A DNA stretch of 64,000 bases from positions 19,034,001 through 19,098,000 of the forward strand of contig CM049308.1 in NCBI GenBank assembly GCA_026874595.1, read 5' to 3'. The stretch comes from Sipunculus nudus (taxonomy: Eukaryota > Annelida > Sipuncula > Golfingiida > Sipunculidae). Below the pieces are notes generated by a model, which worked only from the letters and a program-made list of their open reading frames with translations, did not search any database and was not told where the DNA came from. Position numbers and translations under genes: made by a program. The number at the start of each line of letters is the position of its first letter. The first letter of the stretch is position 1. Below, piece by piece: positions 39,401 to 51,820 of the stretch.

Positions 39401-39993
39401 AGTACAGAAGCAACTAAGTTTAGTTGTCCAGTATCAGTGAGTTTTAATTGTTAGATTGTAGTCATTTAGGTGACCTACATATATATATTTATATTATTGG
39501 CATTACTGTGTACAATAGTGTACTATTACTGCCTTTTTTGTACTTAGTTTATTATACAATTAGTGATACATTATAATATGATAAAAGATACAGTACATAT
39601 TATATTATAGCTTAGATGCCAATCCAGTCCTCCTTGTGCATAGAAAATAACTAAACCTCTTAAAAAATTTCATTTCCAGACTAGGGGTGCAACATTACAT
39701 GACCACGCGATACAATAAGTATCATGATACAACACTCACGATACTATACATGAACAGTGTCAGAATTCAGCATCAGAGTCATTACTCTTCTTTGTTTAAG
39801 TTTGCCATGTCTTTCCCTCCAGGTCTCGGGGATAATGAATAATGAAACAGCTCATTCAGTTGGTGTGATCATGTGGTGACGAGCCAAAAAGATGCAGATA
39901 AACTCAGACAGATTTCTGGCCGATGTTTTACCTTACACATACTGGGCTGGTCACTATTGTTAAATGCTGGAGGTCTCTAGTTAAACGGTAAAG
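36491..39993. other. intron 4, mostly unique
   Basis: Contains a short 11-bp tandem (CTTAAACCTTA, 3-4 copies, 37738-37772) and the hairpin at 38160-38206. Otherwise nothing recognised. Confidence 0.4.
38160..38206. repeat. long imperfect hairpin
   Basis: CTAATGAATGACTTTGTAGAC pairs with GTCTACACAAAGTCCATTCATTAG through about 20 bp with small bulges and almost no loop. CATTTG and CAAATG flank it as a further inverted pair. A weaker relative is at about 38290-38340. Confidence 0.75.
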
Positions 39994-40170
39994 GGCCAAG
40001 AATTGTAACCAAACCAATGGACCAGGTTATCACATGTTGCATCCAAGTTTTAAACCCATAATACCTTGCTCTCATTGGTTTGATTACAGTTCTTGGCCTT
40101 GTGCCAGCCCTGCTGTTGAAACCTAGAAAACATGCTAAACAAAGCAGCGGTTGAAGCGAAGGAGATCTTG
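39994..40170. mobile_element. MITE relative with inner inverted repeats
   Basis: GGCCAAGAATTGTAACCAAA (39994-) is inverted at about 40073-40098 (CATTGGTTTGATTACAGTTC). The right end, ACAAAGCAGCGGTTGAAGCG, matches the right end of the element at 36271-36490. The left terminal repeat is lost or decayed. Confidence 0.6.
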
Positions 40171-40687
40171 AATAACTGCACTATATAACTACAGCATAAG
40201 GAGTATTTCTCTGGGAATACTTGAAGATTTTCCAAATTACATTTAAAAAATAAGAAATATTGCAAATAGAGTTTACCTAGTTTATATGGCTGTGTCTTAA
40301 GTTTTTCCAGGTTCAGTCATTGAGTCTAAGATTGTTTTGCAGTTGAGGTGTGTTGGGCAAGGGTCAAATTGGGTTAGATCAGCCTTTGAATAGGAATAGG
40401 TGACTGCTTTCTCTAAGCTCCACTGTGGTGACCACTGTGGACATTTTTTGGCAATTTTGTATACAAAAGGTTTTAGGGATCTTTCCAAAAGCTGTCAAGG
40501 TTTTACAAATATTTTCAAAATTAGAAGTTTTCCTGTTAAATTAGAGCCATGCAATGTTGCACTACATTTTAGTAATTAAGTCTGAAAATAAAGGTATTTG
40601 GAAAATGTGTGGGAATAATTTAGGCTGCCAAAAAGGTGCAGAAATTCTGTTGTGGGTCTTTCTGCTGTTATTGATTAAGTTTTAATT

Positions 40688-43347
40688 TTTTAGCTCAGCT
40701 GACTATAAGTCATCTGAGCTATAGTCGTGGTCCATTGTCCGTCGTCCGTCCGTCTGTCCGTCCGTCCGTCCGTCCGTCCGTCCGTCCGTCCGTCCGTCCG
40801 TCCGTAGATGTGGCACGTTTTGAAACCGTAAGACCTAGGAATCCAAAATTCGGCATAATGTTAGATGTCCCCAAGATCTCCTACCAAGCAGAAAACTGGG
40901 TCTTTGCAACTTCGTTCCTTTGAGAAATTAAGGAAAAACCTCAATTTTTTATTAAAAACCTATTTTCACACTTCAGGACTGCCTAATATCAAAACCACTC
41001 ATCTGTTTTTCCTCATATTTACCATAAATATTCCTCTATATAGTTCCTATGTACATGCCAGAAATTATGTCTGTATTATTTAATTTAAAAAAGTTATGGG
41101 CCCAAACATAATGCATTTTGTAAAAAATCAGGAAAGATATTTGATCACTTAACACAAAAAATGTTAAAGCTATTGACCTTTTTTCCAGTAATATAACTAT
41201 AATTAATCAAAATTAAATTGTATACCCAAAATTAGATGAGAATCTTTTAAATTTTCTAAAATATTAATAAAAATAAAAAATTTGTACCTTAAATTTTGCC
41301 CAACTTTGACCATGGCACGTTTTTTTCCTGTAGGTACTGTGGATTTAATTTTCACAGCATGTTTTTGTTAGCATTTCAACTGTTAACACCAAAAATTTGA
41401 AACCAGTTGATCAAAAACTGTAGATTTTAATAAGTTTTCAAGCACCATGTAACATATTGTTTACATCAAGCTAGTGTTATGCAGTTTGCAAGAGCTCAGC
41501 TCCCCAGCTTCAGCTCTAAGTTCCTTAAATTCGGCATACAGTTAGATGTCTCCAAAATCCCCTACCATGCCAAGAATTTGGTCACTAGGACTTAATACCT
41601 TCGAGATATTAATGAAAAACTTCATTTTTCCATTAAAAACCCTTTGTTACACTTTAAGACTGCCTAATATAAAAACCACTGATCTGACTTTAATCATAAA
41701 TAATATACATATTTTTCATTCTCTATGCACATGCCAGAATGATGTCAGTATTGCGTAATTGTTTTAAGTTATGGGCCCAAACATAATGCACTTTGTAAAA
41801 AATCAAGAAATATATTTACTCCCTTAACAAGGGCATTGCTGAAGCTAGAGATTTTTTTGTCAGGGATGTAACATTATTTAATCAAGATTCAATTGAATAC
41901 CCAAAATTAGTTCTGAATTTTTCAAATTTTATAAGTTATTAGTATAAATATAAAATTAGTACCTTAAATTTTTCCCAACTGTGACCATGGCACGTTTGTG
42001 TCCTGTGAGCACTGTTGATATAATTTTCATATCATGCACACATTAGGATTTCAGCTTTTTAGTTTAGAAAGCTGAAAGAAATTGGCCAAAAATTGTAGCT
42101 TTTATTAATGTTTTTTATGAGACCCTGTCAGACTTTGGCTCTCTCCAGCCCCTCTTGAGTCACCTGTATGTTGACCTTGTTGACCTTTCATCAAATTATG
42201 CACGCTTGAGGCGAGGCATACAGGGATCCAGGCAGCTTATGGCCAGCCACAGTTGATCCAGGTGTCCAATCCAACTCATCTAGTAGTTTTAACCAACAAC
42301 ATAACAATAAACAATAAATTAATAAATTTTTATTGTTTTTTAATAACAAATTAAAGAAAAATAGAAAAGGAATTTGTTAGTTTATAATAACAGGAAATTA
42401 ACTTGCAGTTACTGATGATATAAAAATCTTGTATCGATGGGTAGAATGTCACATATTCCAAATAACACCATGCAGTCACCTATGGCATTTTTCAGTTCAA
42501 TTTTAATGATAAAGAAGTAAATCATATTATTCATTACTAATCATTAGGGATCATATGAAGGAAATTAATGATAGACAAAGATGCAGTTGATAATATTAAT
42601 CTAGATTCCTACTGTGTCTAGTGTGTACATTGATGTGAAATTAGTCCAAAATGAATTTTTTACAGTTATTTTTTAATATAAATAAAAGCCATAAAACCAG
42701 GTACTTATGATCATTATTTAAATGTGTGAATTTTGTATATTCTGGATTCTCAACATCATTGTTTGGTGAAAACTGAATAAATACCAGACATGTTGCGAAT
42801 ACTTTGTAATTGTATTTAAATACGAATATGATTATGTACTCCATTGTAAAATTTCTTGCATAAAGAATAGGAATTCAGGTAAAAATGAAAGAATATGAAT
42901 ACTCGTGCAAATACTTTCAAAATGTATTCATGAATGCATTCATGAATATATTCTTTAATATTATTTTAATAATCATATCAGTTATATTTCATTTTAAAAA
43001 AATCATATGATTCTCTTATTATTTTTAATAAAAATTATATTTGGGACAATATTTGTAATTTTTTTTAATAAATAGTTAAACTCTTATATTATATGTTCTG
43101 CTTATAAGTTATATGGCCAAGTCAAAATCTGTGTGACAATAGTACTCCATTTGTTAATAAAATAAATGAAATCAATCCTCTTCCCTGTCTCCAAAGGTAC
43201 TATCAAAATCATACATAAGCTAAACAACAACAACTCATAATACAGCTTATATTTATTACCACACAAAACCAGCATGTGCCTCATTTCTAAATAATATTTT
43301 TTTATCATATATAACAGCTGAGCGTCGTGACCCATAGGTCCCTTGTT
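40688..43347 (+). mobile_element. family A element, copy 2
   Basis: Same layout as copy 1 and highly similar along its whole length: T-run, AGCTCAGCTGAC hairpin, longer (GTCC)n microsatellite (to about 40804), two 680-bp core units, AT-rich 3' half, CAGCTGAGC, GACCCATAGGTC, CTTGTT. The 3' flank is unrelated to that of copy 1, which confirms the right border. Confidence 0.9.
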
Positions 43348-43846
43348 TTAAACAAGTTGAGCTTGGCATGTTATACATTATTACTGGGGCTTGATAAATT
43401 ATTTGTGGATCTTCGTCAGCTAGAACCCCATGAAGTCATGTTAAAAATAGAATCTGTGAAGTCTGCAAGCCTCTCTGTTATTAGCAACAAAGAAAACACA
43501 TGAAAAACCCCACCTCCATGCAGACTCCTCGATTGTTGTTTCTCATGTTTTACATGGTGATTAAAGCCATCAAGTTGCTGTCTTCCTTCTTCTTGATGGC
43601 TGTACCTGTGACCTTTGAACTTTAGGCCTGGCAAGGTTTTTGAGAATATTAATACTCTCAGTCATTAATGTTTCATGTCTGATACAGTAATTGATGTTTT
43701 TGAATAATTATTTAAAAAAAAAGATTTTTAGCACGGATGGCTACAGAGAACACTCTGTTTAAGTTTTAATTCTTATTACATAAAAGTGATACTAAATGGG
43801 TCTAGAATTATTAAATTAGGCTGATACAGTTTGGCATACTGAAGTA

Positions 43847-45736
43847 TTTTTATGCCCCCGCCACAAAGTGGCCGGGGCATATAGTTTTACCCATGTCCGT
43901 CATTCCGTCCTTCCGAAATCAAACAGTTGTACAGACTTTTTTTCGCAATGCCTGCAGATATTGGCCTGATTTTTGGTGTGTGGGCAGATATAGACCAGTT
44001 ACAGATCAAGTTCGCGTTTCGTCCCGGTTGACCTACTTTTGACCGTTTTACGGCTCCTAAACTTAGAAAATTTCATGAAAAATATGAAATTTCATGACAA
44101 ATACACATGTACAGACTTTTTTTCGCAATGCCTGCAGATATTGGCCTGATTTTTGGTGTGTGGGCAGATAATGACCAGTTACAGATTGAGTTCGCGTTTC
44201 GTCCCGGTTGACCTACTTTTGACCGTTTTACGGCTCCTGAAAATAGAAAATTTCATGAAAAATATGAAATTTCATGACAAATACACATGTACGGACTTTT
44301 TTTCGCAATGCCTGCAGATATTGGCCTGATTTTTGGTGTGTAGGCAGATAATGACCAGTTACAGATCGAGTTTGTGTTTCGTCCCAGTTGACCTACTTTT
44401 GATCGTTTTACGGCTCCTGAACATAGAAAATTAATGAAAAATATGAAATTTCATGACAAATACACATGTACGTTTTTTTTTTCACAATGCCTGCAGATAT
44501 TGGCCTGATTTTTGGTGTGTGGGCAGATATTGACCAGTTACAGATCGAGTTTGCGTTTTGTCCCAGTTGACCTACTTGACTGTTTTACGGCTCCTAAACT
44601 TAGAAAAATTCATGAAAAATAGAAATTTTCATGACAAATACACATGTACGGACTTTTTTTCGCAATGCCTGCAGATATTGGCCTGATTTTTGGTGTGTGG
44701 GCAGATAATGACCAGTTACAGATTGAGTTCGCGTTTCGTCCCGGTTGACCTAGTTTTGAACGTTTTACGCCTCCTTAACCCTAGAAAATTTCATGAAAAA
44801 TAGAAATAATGACAGATACACATGTATGGACTTTTTTTCGCAATGCCTGCAGATATTGGCCTGATTTTTGGTGTGTGGGCAGATATTGACCAGTTACAGA
44901 TCAAGTTCGCATTTCGTCCCAGTTGACCTACTTTTGATTGTTTTACGGCTCCTGAACATAGAAAATTTCATGTAAAATATAAATTTTCATGACAAATACA
45001 CTTGTACAGGCTTTTCTTCGCAATACCTGCAGATATTGGCCTGATTTTTGGTGTGTGGGCAGATAATGACCAGTTACAGATCGAGTTCACGTTTTGTTCC
45101 AGTTGACCTACTTTTGACCATTTGACGGTGCTCTAACAGAAAATTTCATAAAAAAGTGCACATGTATGGACTTTTTTCGCAGTGCCTGCAGATACGGGCA
45201 TGATTTTTGATGTGTAGGCAGATAATGACCAGTTACAGATCAAGTTCTTGTTTTGTCCCAGTTGACCTACTTTTGACCATTTGACTGCTCCTGAACATAG
45301 AAAGTTTCTTTAAAATAGAAATTTTCATAACAAATGCATATGTACTGATTTTTTTCCTCAATGCCTGCAGATACCACCCTGATTTTTTATGTGTGGGCAG
45401 ATAATGACAGTTACAGATCGAGTTCGCGTTTCATCCCCGTTGACCTACTTTTGATTGTTTTACGGCTCCTAAACATAGAAAATTTCATGAAAGACAGAAA
45501 TTTTTATGGAAAATGCACATGTATGGACTTTTTTTTCACAATGCCTGCATATACTGGCTTGATTTTTGGTGTGTTGCTTTATAATGACCCATTACAGATC
45601 GAGTTTGCATTTTGCCCTTGTTGACCTACTTTTGACAATACGACACCTCCTGAACTTAAAAAATTTTTCAAAATTTTACAAATGTTTCTAATTTGCCCCA
45701 GGCGGGGGCATTCGTGTCGTTCCGACACATCTAGTT
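43847..45736 (+). mobile_element. family B element, copy 2 (ten core units)
   Basis: 5' and 3' ends are as in copy 1: 5' hairpin from 43851, inverted GGCGGGGGCAT at 45701-45711, CTAGTT at 45731-45736. The core is expanded to about ten units anchored by CTGCAGATATTGG, mostly 178-180 bp apart with a 160-bp unit near the 3' side. The first units are more alike than the last, so growth is recent near the 5' side. Confidence 0.92.
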
Positions 45737-46465
45737 TTAGACATCTTTTAGGCTTAATAACCACAGACAATCTGAGGTATAATAACAAGTTGAAATCTGA
45801 ATTACAGTGAGTCGCAAAATAACGCTGAATTTCACAATTGGTATTCATGACTTGTGCAAGTAGTTGGCATCAAATTTCTTGTCAGTGCCACATATGCAAT
45901 AGTCCTATATTTATATTTTAATTTTCTACTTAATACTTTTTTGGTGTACATATGTTATATACTTATATAGTTAAGTGATATTTAGGCCCATGTGATATGT
46001 TATGATCATTGTCAGTGAATAAACCTGTATTAATGTAAATGTTACAGTTGAGGAACAAATAATTTAAGATAAACATTACAAATTGGTTCAGGCATTTAGG
46101 AAACAAAGGCTATGTGTCACCAGGCAACTCAAGAGACAAACAGATTCATTATTTGACTTGGCAGTATGCAGATTGGTTTGCAAACCATTTTGCCATAAAT
46201 AGTTCATAGCAAAACAAAATGACCCTTCTGCATGTTGTCAATTGATTAATGAGTATATATAATATTTTGAATACATATTGGTTCATTACCAGTGTATACA
46301 GCTTTTACCAGAAATGACACAGCAAAGAGATGGATTCATAATATCAGGTAAAGTTCAGTGTACTAAGAGATTTATATATTTATTCATTGCTATTTCTTTG
46401 CATCTGTGAGCTTAAATAAGGGTTCTCAGAAGGTTGAGAGCTGGTCGTATTGCAGTAGGTGAAGA

Positions 46466-46756
46466 TTTATTGTCCCCCGCTTTGTTTTGGAGTGTCGGTC
46501 TGAAAATTTATTATCACCAGCTCTAAAACAAAACAAAAAAATGATCCCTTTTGTTCCAAATTCACAACAAAATTATGACACACAGAGACATCTTCAGGGA
46601 ACAATGAAAACTAAAACACAGGCACTATGACATGTGGAGACATCTTCAGGGGGAAAATACAAACTAAAACATATTGAGATGGCAACCATGAAGATCACAG
46701 GAAGCTTAAATAACGAGGTGGAAGCAGGGGACATAAATTCCATAAATTTACCTGTT
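46466..46756 (+). mobile_element. family F short element, copy 2
   Basis: TTTATTGTCCCCCGCTTTG at the 5' side and AAGCAGGGGACATAAATTCC near the 3' side match copy 1, with terminal CCTGTT. The microsatellite is lost and a block around GAGACATCTTCAGG is duplicated internally. Confidence 0.75.
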
Positions 46757-46849
46757 ATGCTCAGCTCTGATCTCTTGCATAGTTCCGATGTTTGTTTCAC
46801 CCCTGTAGGCAACCATTTAAGTCAGTGCCCGCTCTCAGATTACAAATTA

Positions 46850-47095
46850 TTATTGACTGTGATTAATAAAAAAATTAATATTACAGAATCATTCAAATAA
46901 CTCACATTTGCCTACCTAATTGTTAAATTTACCTTTTGTTTCATTCTGAAGGTCACTTTTATCAATAATCATTGACAGTTATTAATAAATCATATTTAAT
47001 ATTACAGAATCATTCAAGTAACTTACATTTGCCTATCTAACTGTTAAATTACCTGTTGAATCATTCTGAAGGTTAATTTTAATCATCAAAAAGTG
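46850..47095 (+). repeat. 123-bp tandem duplication
   Basis: ATTACAGAATCATTCAA, ACATTTGCCTA and CATTCTGAAGGT occur twice in the same order about 123 bp apart, with moderate divergence. Confidence 0.75.
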
Positions 47096-47924
47096 TTTGT
47101 CTAAATAATAATAAATTTTTGGTGCGCTTAGACTGACCAGAAAGTGTTGTAATTGATCTCAGATTCATCACATATTTGCACTTGGCCATGGTTTGGTAAT
47201 AGATACTTCAATAGGAATTACACTACTTCATCATCATTAATTGACAGAGGCTGATTTAAATTTAATTTAATTATTGTATAAAGATAAGAATAATTGATTT
47301 GATGGGTTATTCCTGGTCTTATAGTTGCTATCAACAAAGAACCATATTTCAGAAATGGCAAAAAAAACTTGTGAAAGGTTCCTTACCTCTTATGGTTGGC
47401 ATACGTTATCATAAGGTATTTTATTTAACAAATAAAATGTTTATATTCAGTTAATAGAATACTTTTTCACTAGTGACTCGTACTGATTGTTTTTTATCTG
47501 CCTTTGAGAGTTCACAACTGATTGTCATTTTACAGAATCTGTTAATTAGGGATCCCACAGATGCTTAAGACAGTCAGGGTTAATGAGTTAGCATTTACTG
47601 TTTTAAATCTGTTATGTTGTTTCTGTTTCTATCTTAAATCAACATTTTAGGGTGATTCATTCTTATGTGAAGTATATATAAATAAGGTAATGTGACACCT
47701 TGCTATTAAGGAAATGTATCAGTCCTGTGACTGTCCTGATAAAACAGGTTTCACTGTACTTCATTCACCAGCAGTCATACCTGTAGAAACCATCTGTGCA
47801 GATTTGTGGCAGCCATGGTAAACTTGCTGCCTTTTATTGTGGTAGTAGGTGACCTAGTTCTCAACCCGGTAGACCTGTTGAATGTCTGTGACTTTGCAGC
47901 CTCATGGTTCATAATTTTAACAAT

Positions 47925-48185
47925 TAGCTTTACCTTAACCTTGTTGACGTCTTATGACCTTGCAGGCACTAATTGTGAGCTCAGATGACCTTTACAGGAT
48001 CTATATTAAAAATAGTGATCTGGCAGCCCCTTATTTTTGCATTATAATTGTTTGACCTTGACCATAACCTTGTTGACCTCTTGTGACCTTGCAGCCACTG
48101 ATTGTCAGATCAGGTGACATTTGCAGGACTTATGGTATTATACTGCATTATACTATATATGGCCTTGACCTTAATCATGGAGGTC
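47925..48185 (+). repeat. two-unit repeat of about 130 bp
   Basis: ACCTTGTTGAC, TGACCTTGCAG and AGATCAGGTGAC-type words recur at about 130-bp spacing upstream of the microexon. The units are diverged. Confidence 0.55.
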
Positions 48186-48279
48186 TTTGGTAACCTTTTT
48201 GACTGGCGCTTCCTGGATAAAACCCGGGTTAATACTTTGTGTTAGATTCATTAACCTTTTGTGTTTTGTCTTTACAGAG

Positions 48280-48312
48280 ATGATGAAGAAGATGATTTTG
48301 ATGCAGATTTTG
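48280..48312 (+). CDS. PPM1A/B-like: PPM1A/B-like phosphatase, acidic 33-nt microexon (exon 5)
   Basis: With acceptor AG at 48278-48279, the T from exon 4 plus AT makes Tyr and the exon reads DEEDDFDADF, then G to a clean donor GTGAGT at 48313. The frame joins exactly to the last exon. A second AG lies 2 bp upstream (48276-48277, in the better context CAG); using it would make T+AG, a stop codon. The exon is very small, strongly acidic, and followed after 36 bp by a family A element. An unseen cassette exon in intron 4 that changes the phase cannot be excluded. Confidence 0.68.
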
Positions 48313-48348
48313 GTGAGTACTGCATGTGGTTGTCTGTTAAACATAAAA

Positions 48349-50997
48349 TTTTTAGCTCAGCTGACTATAAGTCATCTGAGCTATAGTCGTGGTCCATTGT
48401 CCGTCGTCCATCCGTCTGTCCGTCCGTCCGTCCGTCCGTCTGTAGATGTGGCACGTTTTGAAACTGTAAGACCTAGGAATCCAAAATTCGGCATAATGTT
48501 AGATGTCCCCAAGATCTCCTACCAAGCCGAAAACTGGGTCTTTGCGACTTTGTTCCTTTGAGATATTAAAGAAAAACCTCAATTTTTTATTAAAAACCTA
48601 TTTTTACACTTCAGGACTGCCTAATATCAAAACCACTCATCTGTTTTTCATCATATTTACCATACTTATTCCTCTATATAGTTCCTATGTACATGCCAGA
48701 AATTATATCTGTATTATAAAAATTTAAAAAGTTATGGGCCCAAACATAATGCATTGTGTAAAAAATCAGGAAAGATATTTAATCACTTAACACAAAATAT
48801 GTTAAAGCTATAAACTTTTTTCCAGTAATATAACTTTAATTAATCAAAATTAAATTGTATACCCAAAATTAGATCAAAATCTTTTAAATTTTTTAAAATA
48901 TTAACAAAAATAAAAAATTGGTACCTTAAATTTTGCCCAACTTTGACCATGGCACATTTTTTTCCTGTAAGTACTGTGGATTTAATTTTCACAGCATGAT
49001 TTTTTTAGCATTTTGTCTGTAAATACCAAAAATTTGAAACCAGTTGATCAAAAACTGTAGATTTTATTCAAGCTTTCAAGCACCATGTAACATATTGTTT
49101 ACATCAAACTAGTGTCATGCAGTTTGCAAGTGCTCAGCTCCCCAACTTCAGCTCTCAGTTCCTAAAATTTGGCATACAATTAGATGTCTCAAAAATCCCC
49201 TACCATGCCAAGAATTTGATCACTAGGACTTAATACCTTCGAGATATTAATGAAAAACTTCATTTTTCCATTAAAAACCCATTGTTACACTTCAAGACAG
49301 CCTAATATCAAAACCACTGATCTGACTTTAATCATATATAATATACATATTTTTCTATATATTCTCTATGCACATGCCAGAAATGATGTCAGTATTGCGT
49401 AATTGTTTTAAGTTATGGGCCCAAACATAATGCACTTTGTAAAAAATCAAGAAATATATTTACTCCCTTAACAAGAGGATTGCTGAAGCTAGAGATATTT
49501 TGTCAGGGATGTAACATTATTTAATCAGGATTCAATTGTATACCCAAAATTAGTTCTGAATTTTTCAAATTGTATAAGTTATTAGGATAAATATAAAATT
49601 AGTACCTTAAATTTTGCCCAACTTTGACCATGGCATGTTTGTTTCCTGTGAGTACTGTTGATATAATTTTCATATCATGCACACATAAAGATTTCAGCTT
49701 TTTAGTTTGAAAAGCTGAAAGAAATTGGCCACAAATTGTAGCTTTTATTAATGTTTTTATGAGACCATGTCAGACCTTGGCTCTCTGTAGCACCTCTTGA
49801 GTCACCTGTATGTTGACCTGGTTGAACTTTCAGCAAATTATGCATGCTTGAGGCGAGACATAAACTGGGGCGTCCAGGCAGCTTATTATATAATGGCCAG
49901 CCACAGTTGATCTAGGTGTCCAACCCAACTCATCTAGTAGTTTTAACCAACAACATAATAATAAACAATAAATTAATAATTTTTATTGGTTTTTAATAAT
50001 AAATTAAAGAAAAATAGAAAAGGAATTTGTTAGTTGATAATAACAGGAAATTAACTTGCAGTTACCAATGATATAAGAATCTTGTATCGATGGATAGAAT
50101 GTCATGTATTCCAAATAACACCATGCAGTCACCTATGGTATTTTTCAGTTCAATTTTAATGATAAAAAAGTAAATCATATTATTCATTACTTATCATTAG
50201 GGATCATATGAAGGAAATTAATGATAGACAAAGATGCAGTTGATAATATTAATCTAGATTCCTACTGTGTCTAGTGTGTACATTGATGTGAAATTAGTCC
50301 AAAATAAATATATTACATTTTTTTTTAATATAAATAAAAGCCATAAAACCAGGTACTTATGATCATTATTTAAATGTGTGAATTTTGTATATTCTGGATT
50401 CTCAACATCATTGTTTGGTGAAAACTGAATAAATACCAGACATGGTGCGAATACTTTGCAATTGTATTTAAACACGAATATGAATATGTACTCCATTATA
50501 AAATTTCTTTCATAAGAATGGAAATTCAGGTAAAAATGAAAGTATATGAATACCAGTGCAAATATTTTCAAAATGTATTAATGAATGCATTCATGAATAT
50601 ATTATTTAATATTATTTTAATAATCATTTCAGTCATATTTTATTTGAAAAAATCATACTATTCTCTTATTATTTTTAATAAAAATTATATTTAGGACAAT
50701 ATTTGTAATTTTTCTAATAAATAGTTAAACTCTTATATTATATGTTCTGCTTATATCAGTTATATGGCCAAGTCAAAATCTGTGTGACAATCCCACTCCA
50801 TTTGTTAATGAAAAAAATGAAATTAATCCTCTTTCCTGTCTCCAAAGGTACTATCAAAATCATACATAAGCTAAACAACAACAACTCATTATACAGCTTA
50901 TTTTTATTACCATATAAAACCAGCATGTGCCTCATTTCTAATCATATTTTTTTATCATATATATCAGCTGAGCGCCGTGACCCATAGGTCCCTTGTT
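48349..50997 (+). mobile_element. family A element, copy 3, 36 bp after the microexon
   Basis: The 5' hairpin and (GTCC)n microsatellite (shorter and partly mutated) are followed by the two-unit core and the usual 3' end (CAGCTGAGC, GACCCATAGGTC, CTTGTT at 50992-50997). It is more diverged from copies 1 and 2 than they are from each other. Its proximity to exon 5 is notable. Confidence 0.9.
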
Positions 50998-51000
50998 ATT

Positions 51001-51249
51001 AAAGGCCTGACTATGACGAGATTTGTTATGGTATACCCATGGTCTGTCTGTCTGTCCGTCCGTTAACTTTTAGTGTCTCCACTATAATTTACCAGGATTT
51101 GAAGGATTTTCACAAAACTAACCATAACTTCTTACCTATAGATTATCTCACCTCAGTTCAATTATAGGCCTAATTCAAGCATATTTAATGAGGTCAGAGG
51201 TCACAAGACCTACAATGGGCATATTATGTACCCTTTCAATGCTCTTGTA
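51001..51249 (+). mobile_element. family G element, copy 2 (internally deleted)
   Basis: GTATACCCATGG, GTCTGTCTGTCCGTCC and TTAACTTTTAGTGT match copy 1; the 3' part (GAGGTCAGAGGTCAC, ATGGGCATATTATG, CTCTTGTA) is retained. ATGGGCATAT is the inverse of ATATGCCCAT at the 5' end of copy 1. Family A copy 3 ends immediately upstream, in what should be the 5' T-run of this copy. Confidence 0.7.
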
Positions 51250-51820
51250 CATAATGTTTCTGACAGAGTGAATGCATTAAAATGATTACAAAATGTTTTG
51301 CAAGTTCTTATAGACAAGTAGCCTATCCAGATCTTACCGTTTGCTGAGTCAGTTTCCAACACCCAAAGCAAAAAGAGTTCATGAATATGCAGAACAACAT
51401 ATGTGAAAGCAGCAGTTGTCATTTACACTGGTCACATGTTTTTTTTAGGGTCAAATCATGTGGACATGCACAAAATGTGTTGGCTATATTATCAACTTGA
51501 ACTGATTCCTTTTGGTTTCAATAAGTACAATCAAAATTTGAACACCCAGTTTGCCATGTTAAGCATTCCAAAACATTTTGTGTCTGGCATGTGAAAGATA
51601 TATTGTTTTATGATCCTGAATTCTGGAAAGCTTATTATTAAAATATTCTTACTATAAAATTTTCCTTACAATCATTTCTAAGACCATGCAACAAAGAAGA
51701 CCATGGCAATGTCCTAGATAATAGAAGTAAAGTAAGATTTAATGTGTAAAGCCACAACTTGATGGAACCAGAGTAGGATGCTGTGGTAAGCTTCATATTC
51801 GCGAGGTTACAATTTCGTGA

